Source: Clostridiales bacterium
GTDB lineage: Bacteria > Bacillota > Clostridia > Oscillospirales > Oscillospiraceae
Direction of reading: 5' to 3'
Length of the DNA: 28,508 bases
Assembly: GCA_004556345.1 (NCBI GenBank)
Contig: SFHQ01000020.1
Location: 1-28,508 of the forward strand
Shown here: in pieces, positions 14,370-20,786 of the stretch
Layout of the letters: each line of letters begins with the position of its first letter
How positions within the stretch are numbered: the first letter of the stretch is position 1
Translations under genes and position numbers: made by a program
Notes under the pieces: generated by a model
The model's database searches: none
What the model was told of the DNA's origin: nothing
What the model saw: only the letters and a program-made list of their open reading frames with translations

Positions 14370-15410
14370 ATGAGCATCGACTTTTCTCAGGAGGAGACCC
14401 AGCAGCCCCTGCTGTCCACCGCCCACCTGGGGGAGGACGAGGGGGAGTTGTCTCTGCGTCCCCGAAAGCTGACGGAATACATCGGCCAGGAAAAGGCCAA
14501 GGAGAACCTCTCGATCTTCATCGACGCGGCCAAGCTGCGGGGGGAGCCTCTGGACCATGTGCTGCTCCACGGCCCCCCAGGCCTGGGCAAGACGACGCTC
14601 TCCGGCATCATCGCCAACGAGATGGGCGTCAACCTGCGGGTGACCTCCGGCCCGGCCATTGAAAAGCCGGGGGATCTGGCCGCGCTGCTGACCAACCTCA
14701 GCGAGAACGACATCCTCTTTGTGGATGAGATCCATCGCCTGAACCGGTCCGTGGAAGAAATTTTATACCCGGCCATGGAGGACTTTGCCATCGACATCAT
14801 CATCGGCAAAGGCCCCTCGGCCAACTCCATCCGCCTAGATCTGCCCCACTTTACCCTCATCGGGGCGACCACGCGGGCGGGACAGCTCTCCGCCCCCTTG
14901 CGGGACCGCTTCGGTGTCCTGCTGCGCTTGGAGCTATATACCCCGGCGGAGCTGGCCCAGATCGTTACCCGCAGCGCGGGCATTTTGGGCGTCCCCATTG
15001 AGGATGCCGGGGCAGCGGAGATCGCCAAACGCGCCAGAGGGACGCCGCGGATCGCCAACCGCCTCCTGCGCCGGGTGCGAGACTTTGCCCAGGTGCGGGC
15101 CGGGGGGGTCATCACCCAACCCGTGGCGGACCAGGCGCTGACGGCGCTGGAAGTGGATCACTTAGGGCTGGACTCCGTAGACCGGCGGATGCTCCGCAGC
15201 ATCATCGACCACTACGGCGGCGGCCCCGTGGGCCTGGAGACCCTGGCCGCGACCGTAGGGGAGGAGGCCGTGACCCTGGAGGATGTGTATGAGCCTTATC
15301 TCATGCAGATGGGCTTCCTCACCCGCACCCCCAGGGGGCGCTGCGTCACCCGTCTGGCCTACGAGCACCTGGGTCTGCCCTTCCAGGGGCAGGAGCAGCT
15401 GTCTCTCTGA
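14370..15410 (+). CDS. ruvB: Holliday junction branch-migration ATPase RuvB
   Basis: A 346-residue AAA+ hexameric motor that pumps DNA through the RuvA-bound junction. Visible are the N-terminal LRPRKLTEYIGQEKAKENL, Walker A GPPGLGKTTL, Walker B LFVDEIHRLN, sensor region IGATTRAGQLSAPLRDRFG and the C-terminal winged helix (YEPYLMQMGFLTRTPRGR). GGGGGAAGG precedes the ATG. Normal length, intact, last gene of the ruv operon. No convincing terminator hairpin follows in 15411-15528. Confidence 0.98.
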   Translation: MSIDFSQEETQQPLLSTAHLGEDEGELSLRPRKLTEYIGQEKAKENLSIFIDAAKLRGEPLDHVLLHGPPGLGKTTLSGIIANEMGVNLRVTSGPAIEKPGDLAALLTNLSENDILFVDEIHRLNRSVEEILYPAMEDFAIDIIIGKGPSANSIRLDLPHFTLIGATTRAGQLSAPLRDRFGVLLRLELYTPAELAQIVTRSAGILGVPIEDAGAAEIAKRARGTPRIANRLLRRVRDFAQVRAGGVITQPVADQALTALEVDHLGLDSVDRRMLRSIIDHYGGGPVGLETLAATVGEEAVTLEDVYEPYLMQMGFLTRTPRGRCVTRLAYEHLGLPFQGQEQLSL

Positions 15411-15497
15411 GCGGCTCTTTCGTTTGCTAAACTGCTTGCAAAAGAAAATAAAGCATGGCAGATAGATAGGAAAATTGACAAAAAAACGCGGGAAAAA

Positions 15498-15512
15498 ATT
15501 GAAAATTTCAAT
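15498..15512. promoter_or_regulatory. Perfect 15-bp palindrome upstream of the sigma factor gene
   Basis: ATTGAAA-A-TTTCAAT is an exact odd palindrome 17 bp upstream of the -35 box of the sigma factor promoter. Its size and position suit a repressor or activator site, but no binding protein is known and the region is AT-rich, so chance is possible. Confidence 0.4.
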
Positions 15513-15528
15513 GAAGCTGATAATTTGC

Positions 15529-15557
15529 TTGACTTTTCCCGCTTGGTACTTTATAAT
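15529..15557 (+). promoter_or_regulatory. Promoter of the SigH-like gene, very short leader
   Basis: TTGACT (15529-15534) and TATAAT (15552-15557), spacer 17 bp. The predicted transcription start near 15564 is only about 9 nt before ATG 15573, and no Shine-Dalgarno sequence fits between them. Confidence 0.8.
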
Positions 15558-15572
15558 AAAAATGAAAAATCT

Positions 15573-16205
15573 ATGACCAATGAATCTGGGAAAAATAGCA
15601 GTTATACCGATGAGAGCTTGTGCGCTCAGGCCGCCGCAGGCGACCGCACCGCGGAAGAGACGTTAGTCCACCGACACACGCGCCTGGTCCGCATGTGCGC
15701 CCGCCCCTTCTTTTTGGCAGGGGGGGACAGCGAAGATCTCATCCAAGAGGGGATGATCGGCCTCCTCACGGCCATCCGGGAGTATGACCCCAGCCGGGGC
15801 GCCCGGTTCCGCACCTTCGCCGCCACCTGCGTCCGCCGCCGCCTCATCTCGGTGGTCCGGGCCGCCGCAGGCGGAAAGCACACCCCTCTCAACGAATCCG
15901 TTTCTCTTGATCCTTCCCTCGTTTTGGCTCACCAGGATCTCCAAGGCTTTGGCACCGCGTCTCTCCAGGGCAACCCAGAGGACGCTGTCATCCACGCGGA
16001 AGATCTCAGCGCGTTGGAGGAGGCGATCCGAACGGGACTGACCGGCCTGGAGGCCCAGGTCCTGACCCTCTACCTAGAGGGCCTGTCTTACCGGGAGATC
16101 GCAGAAGAGGTCCATCGGTCCACCAAGGCAGTGGACAACGCTGTGCAGCGCGTTCGGCGCAAAGTGGCACAGTACCTATCCCACGGCGAACCCAGCAAAA
16201 GCTGA
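15573..16205 (+). CDS. RNA polymerase sigma-70-family factor, SigH-like
   Basis: A 210-residue sigma factor. Region 2 reads RLVRMCARPFFLAGGDSEDLIQEGMIGLLTAIREYDPSRG with RFRTFAATCVRRRL following, close to SigH (Spo0H) of spore-formers. Region 4 is a helix-turn-helix near the C-terminus: LEGLSYREIAEEV and KAVDNAVQRVRRKV. Region 3 is lacking, as in SigH/ECF-type factors. The open frame extends upstream but would include the promoter, so ATG 15573 is chosen; it has almost no leader. SigH directs early sporulation or stationary-phase genes in Firmicutes; whether this copy is the sporulation one cannot be told here. The downstream zinc-ribbon gene follows by 60 bp. Confidence 0.85.
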   Translation: MTNESGKNSSYTDESLCAQAAAGDRTAEETLVHRHTRLVRMCARPFFLAGGDSEDLIQEGMIGLLTAIREYDPSRGARFRTFAATCVRRRLISVVRAAAGGKHTPLNESVSLDPSLVLAHQDLQGFGTASLQGNPEDAVIHAEDLSALEEAIRTGLTGLEAQVLTLYLEGLSYREIAEEVHRSTKAVDNAVQRVRRKVAQYLSHGEPSKS

Positions 16206-16265
16206 TCGCATATATCTGGCCCAGTGAAGGAAGCTGGGCGACAAAGTCAAAGAGAGGGTTACAGC

Positions 16266-16541
16266 ATGTACGAAGACAAGACTTTAGTATGCAAAGAATG
16301 CGGCAATGAGTTCGTGTTCTCCGCCGGTGAACAGGAGTTCTACGCAGAGCGCGGCTTCCAGAACGAGCCCCAGCGCTGCAAGGCCTGCCGTGACGCCCGC
16401 AAGGCTGCTTCCCGCGGCCCCCGCGAGTATTTCACCGCAGTGTGCGCCTCCTGCGGCGGCGAAGCAAAGGTTCCCTTCGAGCCTAAGTCTGACCGCCCCG
16501 TGTATTGCAGCGAGTGCTTTGCTCGGATGAGAGAAGCGTAA
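16266..16541 (+). CDS. Small zinc-ribbon protein
   Basis: A 91-residue protein starting MYEDKTLVCKECGNEFVFSAGEQ. It has two zinc-binding knuckle pairs: CKEC...CKAC in the first half and CASC...CSEC in the second. This matches the probable zinc-ribbon domain proteins common in Clostridia (a GEQEFYAERGF-type motif lies between the first two pairs). Function is unknown; nucleic-acid or protein binding is plausible. ATG 16266 follows AGAGAGGG; upstream starts have no site. A weak CCCAG/CTGGG hairpin lies in the gap after the sigma factor gene, and a strong terminator follows the gene. Confidence 0.85.
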   Translation: MYEDKTLVCKECGNEFVFSAGEQEFYAERGFQNEPQRCKACRDARKAASRGPREYFTAVCASCGGEAKVPFEPKSDRPVYCSECFARMREA

Positions 16542-16564
16542 TTTACCATAAATTATGCCCCATG

Positions 16565-16595
16565 AGCGGCGCCAGGTTTCTGGCGCCGCTTTTTG
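16565..16595 (+). terminator. Terminator after the zinc-ribbon gene
   Basis: A perfect 11-bp stem AGCGGCGCCAG/CTGGCGCCGCT (16565-16575 with 16580-16590), 4-nt loop, followed by TTTTT. Confidence 0.94.
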
Positions 16596-16609
16596 TGCGC
16601 TCCTTCCTC

Positions 16610-16638
16610 TTGCAAACTGCCGCCGGGCGGACTATACT
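16610..16638 (+). promoter_or_regulatory. Promoter for ispD-ispF
   Basis: TTGCAA (16610-16615) and TATACT (16633-16638) with a 17-bp spacer, 46 bp before the ispD start. Confidence 0.75.
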
Positions 16639-16684
16639 GGAGCCAACCAAAACTTATTGTCATAGAGAAGGAGAGAGATCCACG

Positions 16685-17419
16685 ATGGACCTTCTGAAAA
16701 AATTTTTGGGCCGGAAGAAGCGGGAGAGAGCAGCCCCCTTCTGCACAGCCGTCATCGTTGCGGCGGGCACGGCCTCCCGGATGCAGGGCATCGACAAGAT
16801 CCTCTGCCCCATGGGAAACTATCCGCTGCTGCTGTATACCCTCATCCCGTTTCAGAACTCCGATTCCGTGGATGAGATCGTCATCGTGACGCGGGAGGAC
16901 CTGATGCTCCCCATCGGGGACCTCTGCCGCCGGGAGGGGATGCACAAGGTCACCCGCATCGTCAAGGGCGGAGCCAGCCGCACGGAGTCCGTGCTGGAGG
17001 GCTTACACGCCGCCGACCCCAAGGCGGACCTCGTGGCCATCCACGACGGGGCACGGCCCTTCCTGCCGCCGGAGGTCTTGGAACACACCATCGAGACCGC
17101 CCGAACACGGGGGGCGGCCGCCCCGGCCATCCCGGTGAAGGATACGATCAAGGTGGCCAAGGACGGCGTCGTCCAAGCCACGCCGGACCGCTCCGCTCTC
17201 TTTGCCGTCCAGACCCCCCAGGTCTTTGAGATCGGCCTCATCCAAGGGGCCTTGGCCCACGCCTTGGAGGAGGGCGCAGTTCTCACCGACGACTGCTCCG
17301 CCGTGGAGCGCATCGGCTTTCCCGTCTGCCTCACCCAGGGCAGCGAGGACAACTTGAAGATCACGACCCCCAGAGACCTCACCTGGGGCGAGGCCATTTT
17401 GGCGGAAAGGATGCGGTGA
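16685..17419 (+). CDS. ispD: 2-C-methyl-D-erythritol 4-phosphate cytidylyltransferase
   Basis: A 244-residue enzyme of the MEP isoprenoid pathway that joins CTP and MEP to give CDP-ME and pyrophosphate. The nucleotide-binding loop is VIVAAGTASRMQGIDKIL (Gly-to-Ala change from the usual AAGxGxRM). GGASRTESVLEGL, AIHDGARPFL, VKDTIK and QTPQVFE are all family blocks. The first ~17 residues (MDLLKKFLGRKKRERAA) are a basic extension beyond the usual start. ATG 16685 has AAGGAGAG upstream; the longer upstream frame runs through a terminator and is rejected. It lies 7 bp before ispF. Confidence 0.95.
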   Translation: MDLLKKFLGRKKRERAAPFCTAVIVAAGTASRMQGIDKILCPMGNYPLLLYTLIPFQNSDSVDEIVIVTREDLMLPIGDLCRREGMHKVTRIVKGGASRTESVLEGLHAADPKADLVAIHDGARPFLPPEVLEHTIETARTRGAAAPAIPVKDTIKVAKDGVVQATPDRSALFAVQTPQVFEIGLIQGALAHALEEGAVLTDDCSAVERIGFPVCLTQGSEDNLKITTPRDLTWGEAILAERMR

Positions 17420-17426
17420 AGCATTG

Positions 17427-17906
17427 ATGCGCATCGGACATGGATACGACGTACACCGGCTGGTCACAGGCCGGAAACTGATCTTAGGCGGGGTAGACAT
17501 CCCCCACGCCTTCGGCCTGCTGGGCCACTCGGACGCAGATGTCGTCACCCACGCCCTCATGGACGCGCTGCTGGGCGCAGCGGCGCTGGGGGACATCGGC
17601 CGCCACTTCCCGGATACCGACCCCGCCTACGCCGGGGCCAACAGCCTGGGCCTTTTAGGCCGCGTCATGGCCCTGCTGGCCCAGGAGGGCTGGCGGGTGG
17701 AGAACGCGGACGTGACGATCTTGGCCCAAAAGCCCAAGCTGAAGGACCACATCCCCCAGATGGTCCAAAATTACGCCCGCGTCATGGGCCTGCCTGTGAC
17801 GGCCATCAATGTGAAAGCCACCACGGAAGAGGGCCTGGGCTTTACCGGCACCGAGCAGGGCATCGCCGCCCACGCCGTGGTCCTGCTGGAGACCCTGGAG
17901 ACCTGA
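17427..17906 (+). CDS. ispF: 2-C-methyl-D-erythritol 2,4-cyclodiphosphate synthase
   Basis: A 159-residue enzyme that cyclises CDP-ME 2-phosphate to MEcPP with release of CMP, the fifth step of the MEP pathway. The metal ligands are in GHGYDVH at the N-terminus and GHSDADVVTHALMDALLGAAALGDIG follows. ATEEGLGFTG...GIAAHAVVLL near the C-terminus is the CMP/base pocket. ATG 17427 begins MRIGHGYDVH; the TTG three bases earlier is not needed. Direct coupling to ispD is usual. IspE, the step between, is not in the window. Confidence 0.97.
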   Translation: MRIGHGYDVHRLVTGRKLILGGVDIPHAFGLLGHSDADVVTHALMDALLGAAALGDIGRHFPDTDPAYAGANSLGLLGRVMALLAQEGWRVENADVTILAQKPKLKDHIPQMVQNYARVMGLPVTAINVKATTEEGLGFTGTEQGIAAHAVVLLETLET

Positions 17907-17936
17907 GTCGACACGAAACGCAGAAAAGGAACCTTT

Positions 17937-17976
17937 GCTCCTCCCGCGCATACACTGGTGCGGGAGGAGCTTTTTT
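17937..17976 (+). terminator. Hairpin after ispF that also buries the next gene's ribosome-binding site
   Basis: A perfect 11-bp stem GCTCCTCCCGC/GCGGGAGGAGC (17937-17947 with 17960-17970) and TTTTTT (17971-17976) look like a terminator. However, the 3' arm GGGAGGAG is the only Shine-Dalgarno sequence for the gene starting at 17977, and no promoter lies between. It may be a terminator, a translational switch, or both. Confidence 0.85.
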
Positions 17977-18231
17977 ATGATGGTTTATCTCATTATGTGC
18001 CGGTCCCTGACCTACGCCCAGCGGGTGGCAAACGCCCTGGAGCGGGGAGGCATCCCGGCCCGCGTCCTCCGGTCCCCGGAGGAGCTCTCTCCGGCTGGGT
18101 GCAGCTATTCGGTGAAGATCGCCCAGCGGAACCTGGCCCGCGCCCTGACCATCCTGCACGGGGCGCGGCTGCCCTATCTGGGCATCTATGTCAATTCGGC
18201 GGGATATGGCTACCAGGAGGTGAGGCCGTGA
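17977..18231 (+). CDS. DUF3343 protein (putative Se/S carrier-like)
   Basis: An 84-residue protein starting MMVYLIMCRSLTYAQRVANALERGGIPARVLRSPEEL. Its length and shape, with the conserved Ser/Cys block SPAGCSYSVKI, match DUF3343. This family has been linked by genome context to selenium and sulfur trafficking and is often next to a cysteine-desulfurase-like gene, as here. The start may be 17977 or 17980. Its stop overlaps the GTG start of the desulfurase (18228-18231), so translation is coupled. Catalytic function is unknown; a carrier role via Cys is inference. Confidence 0.75.
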   Translation: MMVYLIMCRSLTYAQRVANALERGGIPARVLRSPEELSPAGCSYSVKIAQRNLARALTILHGARLPYLGIYVNSAGYGYQEVRP

Positions 18232-19346
18232 TTTATTTGGACAGCGCCGCCACCACCCTGCAAAAGCCCCCGTCTGTCCCCCAGGCCGTGGCCCAGGCTC
18301 TGGCCACCATGACCAGCCCCGGCCGGGGCAATTACGGCCCGGCGGCGCGGGCATCTCAGACCCTCCTGGCCTGCCGGGAGGCCGCTGCCGAGCGCTTCCG
18401 GGTGGGCCAGCCGGAGCGGGTCGTTCTGACGTTCAACGCCACCCACGGGCTGAATATCGCCGTGCGCTCTCTGATCAAGCCGGGGCAGACCGTGGTCCTC
18501 TCCGGCTACGAGCACAACGCCGTGACCCGCCCCTTGGCCATGATCCCCGGCGTGCGGGTCAAACTGGTCAAGGCCCCGCTCTTCCGCCCGGACCTCTTTC
18601 TGGAGGAGTTCGAGCGGCAGCTGACGGGGGAGGTGGATGCGGCCATCTTCACCCACGTCTCCAACGTCTTCGGCTACGCCCTGCCGATGGAGCAGGCCGC
18701 CGCCCTGTGTCGGCGGAACGGGGTGCCGTTTTTGGTGGATGCGTCCCAATCTGCCGGGGTCTTGCCGGTCCCGATGGACGGGTGGGGCGCGGAGTTTATC
18801 GCCATGCCGGGGCACAAGGGGCTGTACGGCCCCCAGGGCACGGGCCTGCTCCTGTGCCGGGAGAGCGGGACGCCTCTGCTGGCCGGGGGAACGGGCAGTC
18901 TCTCCCGCCAGGCGGAGATGCCGCCCTTTCTGCCCGACCGCTTGGAAGCCGGGACCCACAACGTCCCCGGCGCAGCGGGTCTGCTGGCGGGTCTGCGGTT
19001 TCTGCGCAAGCGGGGGCTGGAGTCCATTCGCCGCCAGGAGGCGGCCCTCATCCGCCAGGCGGCGGAGGGGCTTTCCCGGCTGCCGGAGGTCCAGGTCTAT
19101 GCCGCCCAGGGGGCGGGGGTCCAGACAGGAGTCCTCTCCTTCCGCATGCCGCAGAAGGACCCCGGCTGGGTGGCGGAGGCGCTCAGCCGCCGGGGCATCG
19201 CCGTCCGGGCGGGGCTGCACTGCGCTCCCTTGGCCCACGCCGCCGGAGGCACGGAGCAAACCGGGACGGTTCGTGTCAGCGTCTCTGCCTTCAACACCAG
19301 CCGGGAGATCACGGCCTTTCTGGCAGCCATGCAGGCCCTGGTATAA
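18228..19346 (+). CDS. Cysteine desulfurase / selenocysteine lyase-like class V aminotransferase
   Basis: A 372-residue PLP enzyme starting with GTG: (M)IYLDSAATTLQKP. The Schiff-base lysine is Lys197 in AMPGHKGLYGPQG, with THVSNVFGYALP and FLVDASQSAGVLPV ahead of it. A Cys near residue 332 in LHCAPLAH is positioned to take up sulfur or selenium. It belongs to the shorter desulfurase family rather than to IscS or SufS, and no IscU or SufBCD gene is nearby. Coupled to DUF3343, it probably supplies persulfide or selenide to that partner for a specialised purpose. The length is normal and no active-site residue is missing. Confidence 0.88.
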   Translation: MIYLDSAATTLQKPPSVPQAVAQALATMTSPGRGNYGPAARASQTLLACREAAAERFRVGQPERVVLTFNATHGLNIAVRSLIKPGQTVVLSGYEHNAVTRPLAMIPGVRVKLVKAPLFRPDLFLEEFERQLTGEVDAAIFTHVSNVFGYALPMEQAAALCRRNGVPFLVDASQSAGVLPVPMDGWGAEFIAMPGHKGLYGPQGTGLLLCRESGTPLLAGGTGSLSRQAEMPPFLPDRLEAGTHNVPGAAGLLAGLRFLRKRGLESIRRQEAALIRQAAEGLSRLPEVQVYAAQGAGVQTGVLSFRMPQKDPGWVAEALSRRGIAVRAGLHCAPLAHAAGGTEQTGTVRVSVSAFNTSREITAFLAAMQALV

Positions 19347-19364
19347 AACGCCCCAGGGTTGTGC

Positions 19365-19394
19365 TTGACCAACCTGGGGGGGATGGCCTATACT
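19365..19394 (+). promoter_or_regulatory. Promoter of the metal-exporter transcript
   Basis: TTGACC (19365-19370) and TATACT (19389-19394) with an 18-bp spacer, immediately upstream of the riboswitch. Confidence 0.75.
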
Positions 19395-19401
19395 AGGGGA
19401 A

Positions 19402-19525
19402 ACTGAGCAGGTACCCGGCCCAAGGGCCTATGCGTGCCGGGCCGACAGGCAGCGGAACAACACAAACACTGGCATCCGCGGGACAGTAGCGATTCTTTGA
19501 TGATACGTCCTGCGGGTGCCTTTTT
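19402..19525 (+). ncRNA. NiCo-type (czcD) riboswitch with intrinsic terminator
   Basis: Conserved blocks of this class are present in order: ACTGAGCAGG (19402-19411), a hairpin CCCGGC/GCCGGG, then ACAGGCAGCGGA (about 19445-19456), and GGGACAGT (19480-19487). The expression platform is a long stem GGCATCCGCGGGAC (19471-19484) with GTCCTGCGGGTGCC (19507-19520) plus TTTTT. It shares bases with the aptamer, so metal binding should block terminator formation and turn on the exporter. The class was recognised from memory of the consensus; a covariance-model search would confirm it. Confidence 0.82.
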
Positions 19526-19556
19526 CGGCTCTTTTGCAGGAGAGGAGGCAGAAACC

Positions 19557-20705
19557 ATGCGGCAAGAAACAGACGAACAAAAACAGCGGGCGGCCATTGG
19601 CAAACGGGCAGGTCTTGTGGGCCTGCTGTGCAACTTTCTGTTGGCCGGAGGAAAGCTGGCAGTGGGGACGCTGGCGGCGTCCATGGCCATTTTTGCAGAC
19701 GGCCTGAACAATTTATCCGACGGGGCCAGCTCTCTGGTCACGCTCCTGGGCTTCAAGCTGGGGGAGCGCCCGGCGGACCCGGAGCATCCCTACGGTCATG
19801 CCCGGTATGAGTACCTGGCGGCCCTGACCGTGGCGGTGATGATCCTGGTCATCGGCGTGGAGCTGGCGAAGAGCTCCCTGCATAAGATCTTGAACCCGGC
19901 CCCCATCGCCTTCTCCTGGCTGATGCTGGCGGTGCTGGTGGGGTCGATCCTAGTGAAAGCCTGGATGATGTTCTTTTACAAGAAGCAGGGGAAGAAGATC
20001 AACTCCACCACCCTCTTGGCGGCCGCAGAGGACAGCCGCAACGATGTGCTGACCACCGCCGCCGTGCTGGTCGCTGTGCTGGTCGAGAAGCTCAGCGGGT
20101 GGCAGATCGACGGCATCATGGGCATTTTAGTCGCGGTCTTCATCCTCTTCAGCGGGGCAAAGCTGGCCAAGGAGACCCTCTCCCCGCTCCTGGGAGAGGG
20201 AGCCACGAAGGAATTGGCGCAGCAGGTTACGGCGTACATCAAGAGCTTTCCCCTGGTCCTGGGCTGCCATGACCTGATGGTCCACGACTACGGCCCCGGC
20301 TGCCGCTACGCCAGCCTGCACGTAGAGCTGGACAGCCGGGAGGACCCCATGGCCTGCCATGAGCTGATCGACGACATGGAGCGGGGCTGCCTGAAAGAGC
20401 TGGGCATCCATCTGGTCATCCACTATGACCCGCTCATCACCGACGACGCAGAGCTCAACCGCCTCCAGCAGCTGGTGGAGACGCTCCTGAAAGTGCGGGA
20501 CCCGAACATCAGCATCCACGACTTCCGCCTGCGCCACCAGGAGGACCGGCTGGACCTGAGCTTCGACATCGTCCTGCCCCCCAAGCTCTGGGGCCAGGAG
20601 GACAGCATCCGGGCCTCGCTGGAGCAAGCCCTGGACAAACTGGAGGGCAAGCCCTATCACCTGGACGTGACCTTCGACCTGGGGGATGTTTGCCAGGACG
20701 CCTGA
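19557..20705 (+). CDS. Cation diffusion facilitator metal exporter (probably Ni2+/Co2+)
   Basis: A 382-residue CDF protein with about six membrane helices between residues 15 and 190 and a cytoplasmic C-terminal domain (KSFPLVLGCHDLMVHDYGPGCRYASLHVELD...). Helix 2 has FADGLNNLSDG (Asp48, Asn52), and helix 5 has EDSRND (Asp159 and Asp163) where zinc exporters usually have HxxxD. Together with HPYGHARYE this suggests a metal other than zinc. The NiCo-type riboswitch just upstream points to nickel and cobalt. ATG 19557 is preceded by AGAGGAGG (19541-19548); the longer frame runs through the riboswitch and is rejected. Confidence 0.92.
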   Translation: MRQETDEQKQRAAIGKRAGLVGLLCNFLLAGGKLAVGTLAASMAIFADGLNNLSDGASSLVTLLGFKLGERPADPEHPYGHARYEYLAALTVAVMILVIGVELAKSSLHKILNPAPIAFSWLMLAVLVGSILVKAWMMFFYKKQGKKINSTTLLAAAEDSRNDVLTTAAVLVAVLVEKLSGWQIDGIMGILVAVFILFSGAKLAKETLSPLLGEGATKELAQQVTAYIKSFPLVLGCHDLMVHDYGPGCRYASLHVELDSREDPMACHELIDDMERGCLKELGIHLVIHYDPLITDDAELNRLQQLVETLLKVRDPNISIHDFRLRHQEDRLDLSFDIVLPPKLWGQEDSIRASLEQALDKLEGKPYHLDVTFDLGDVCQDA

Positions 20706-20720
20706 TCTATAAACGCGAAA

Positions 20721-20772
20721 AAACGACCCTGCACCATAGCGCAGCATGCTGCGCAGCGGTGCAGGGTCGTTT
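20721..20772. terminator. Bidirectional terminator between convergent genes
   Basis: Arms AAACGACCCTGCACC (20721-20735) and GGTGCAGGGTCGTTT (20758-20772) enclose a perfect palindrome GCGCAGCATGCTGCGC (20739-20754). A-rich on the left and T-rich on the right, it can end both the exporter (+) and the SLH gene (-) transcripts. Confidence 0.92.
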
Positions 20773-20786
20773 GTCATTGCCCTGAT

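Noticed and set aside
10343..17906. Novel system among rsmA, pckG, ruvCAB and ispDF
   Set aside because: All are intact housekeeping genes with normal lengths and motifs. Apart from the sigma factor leader, nothing unusual was seen.
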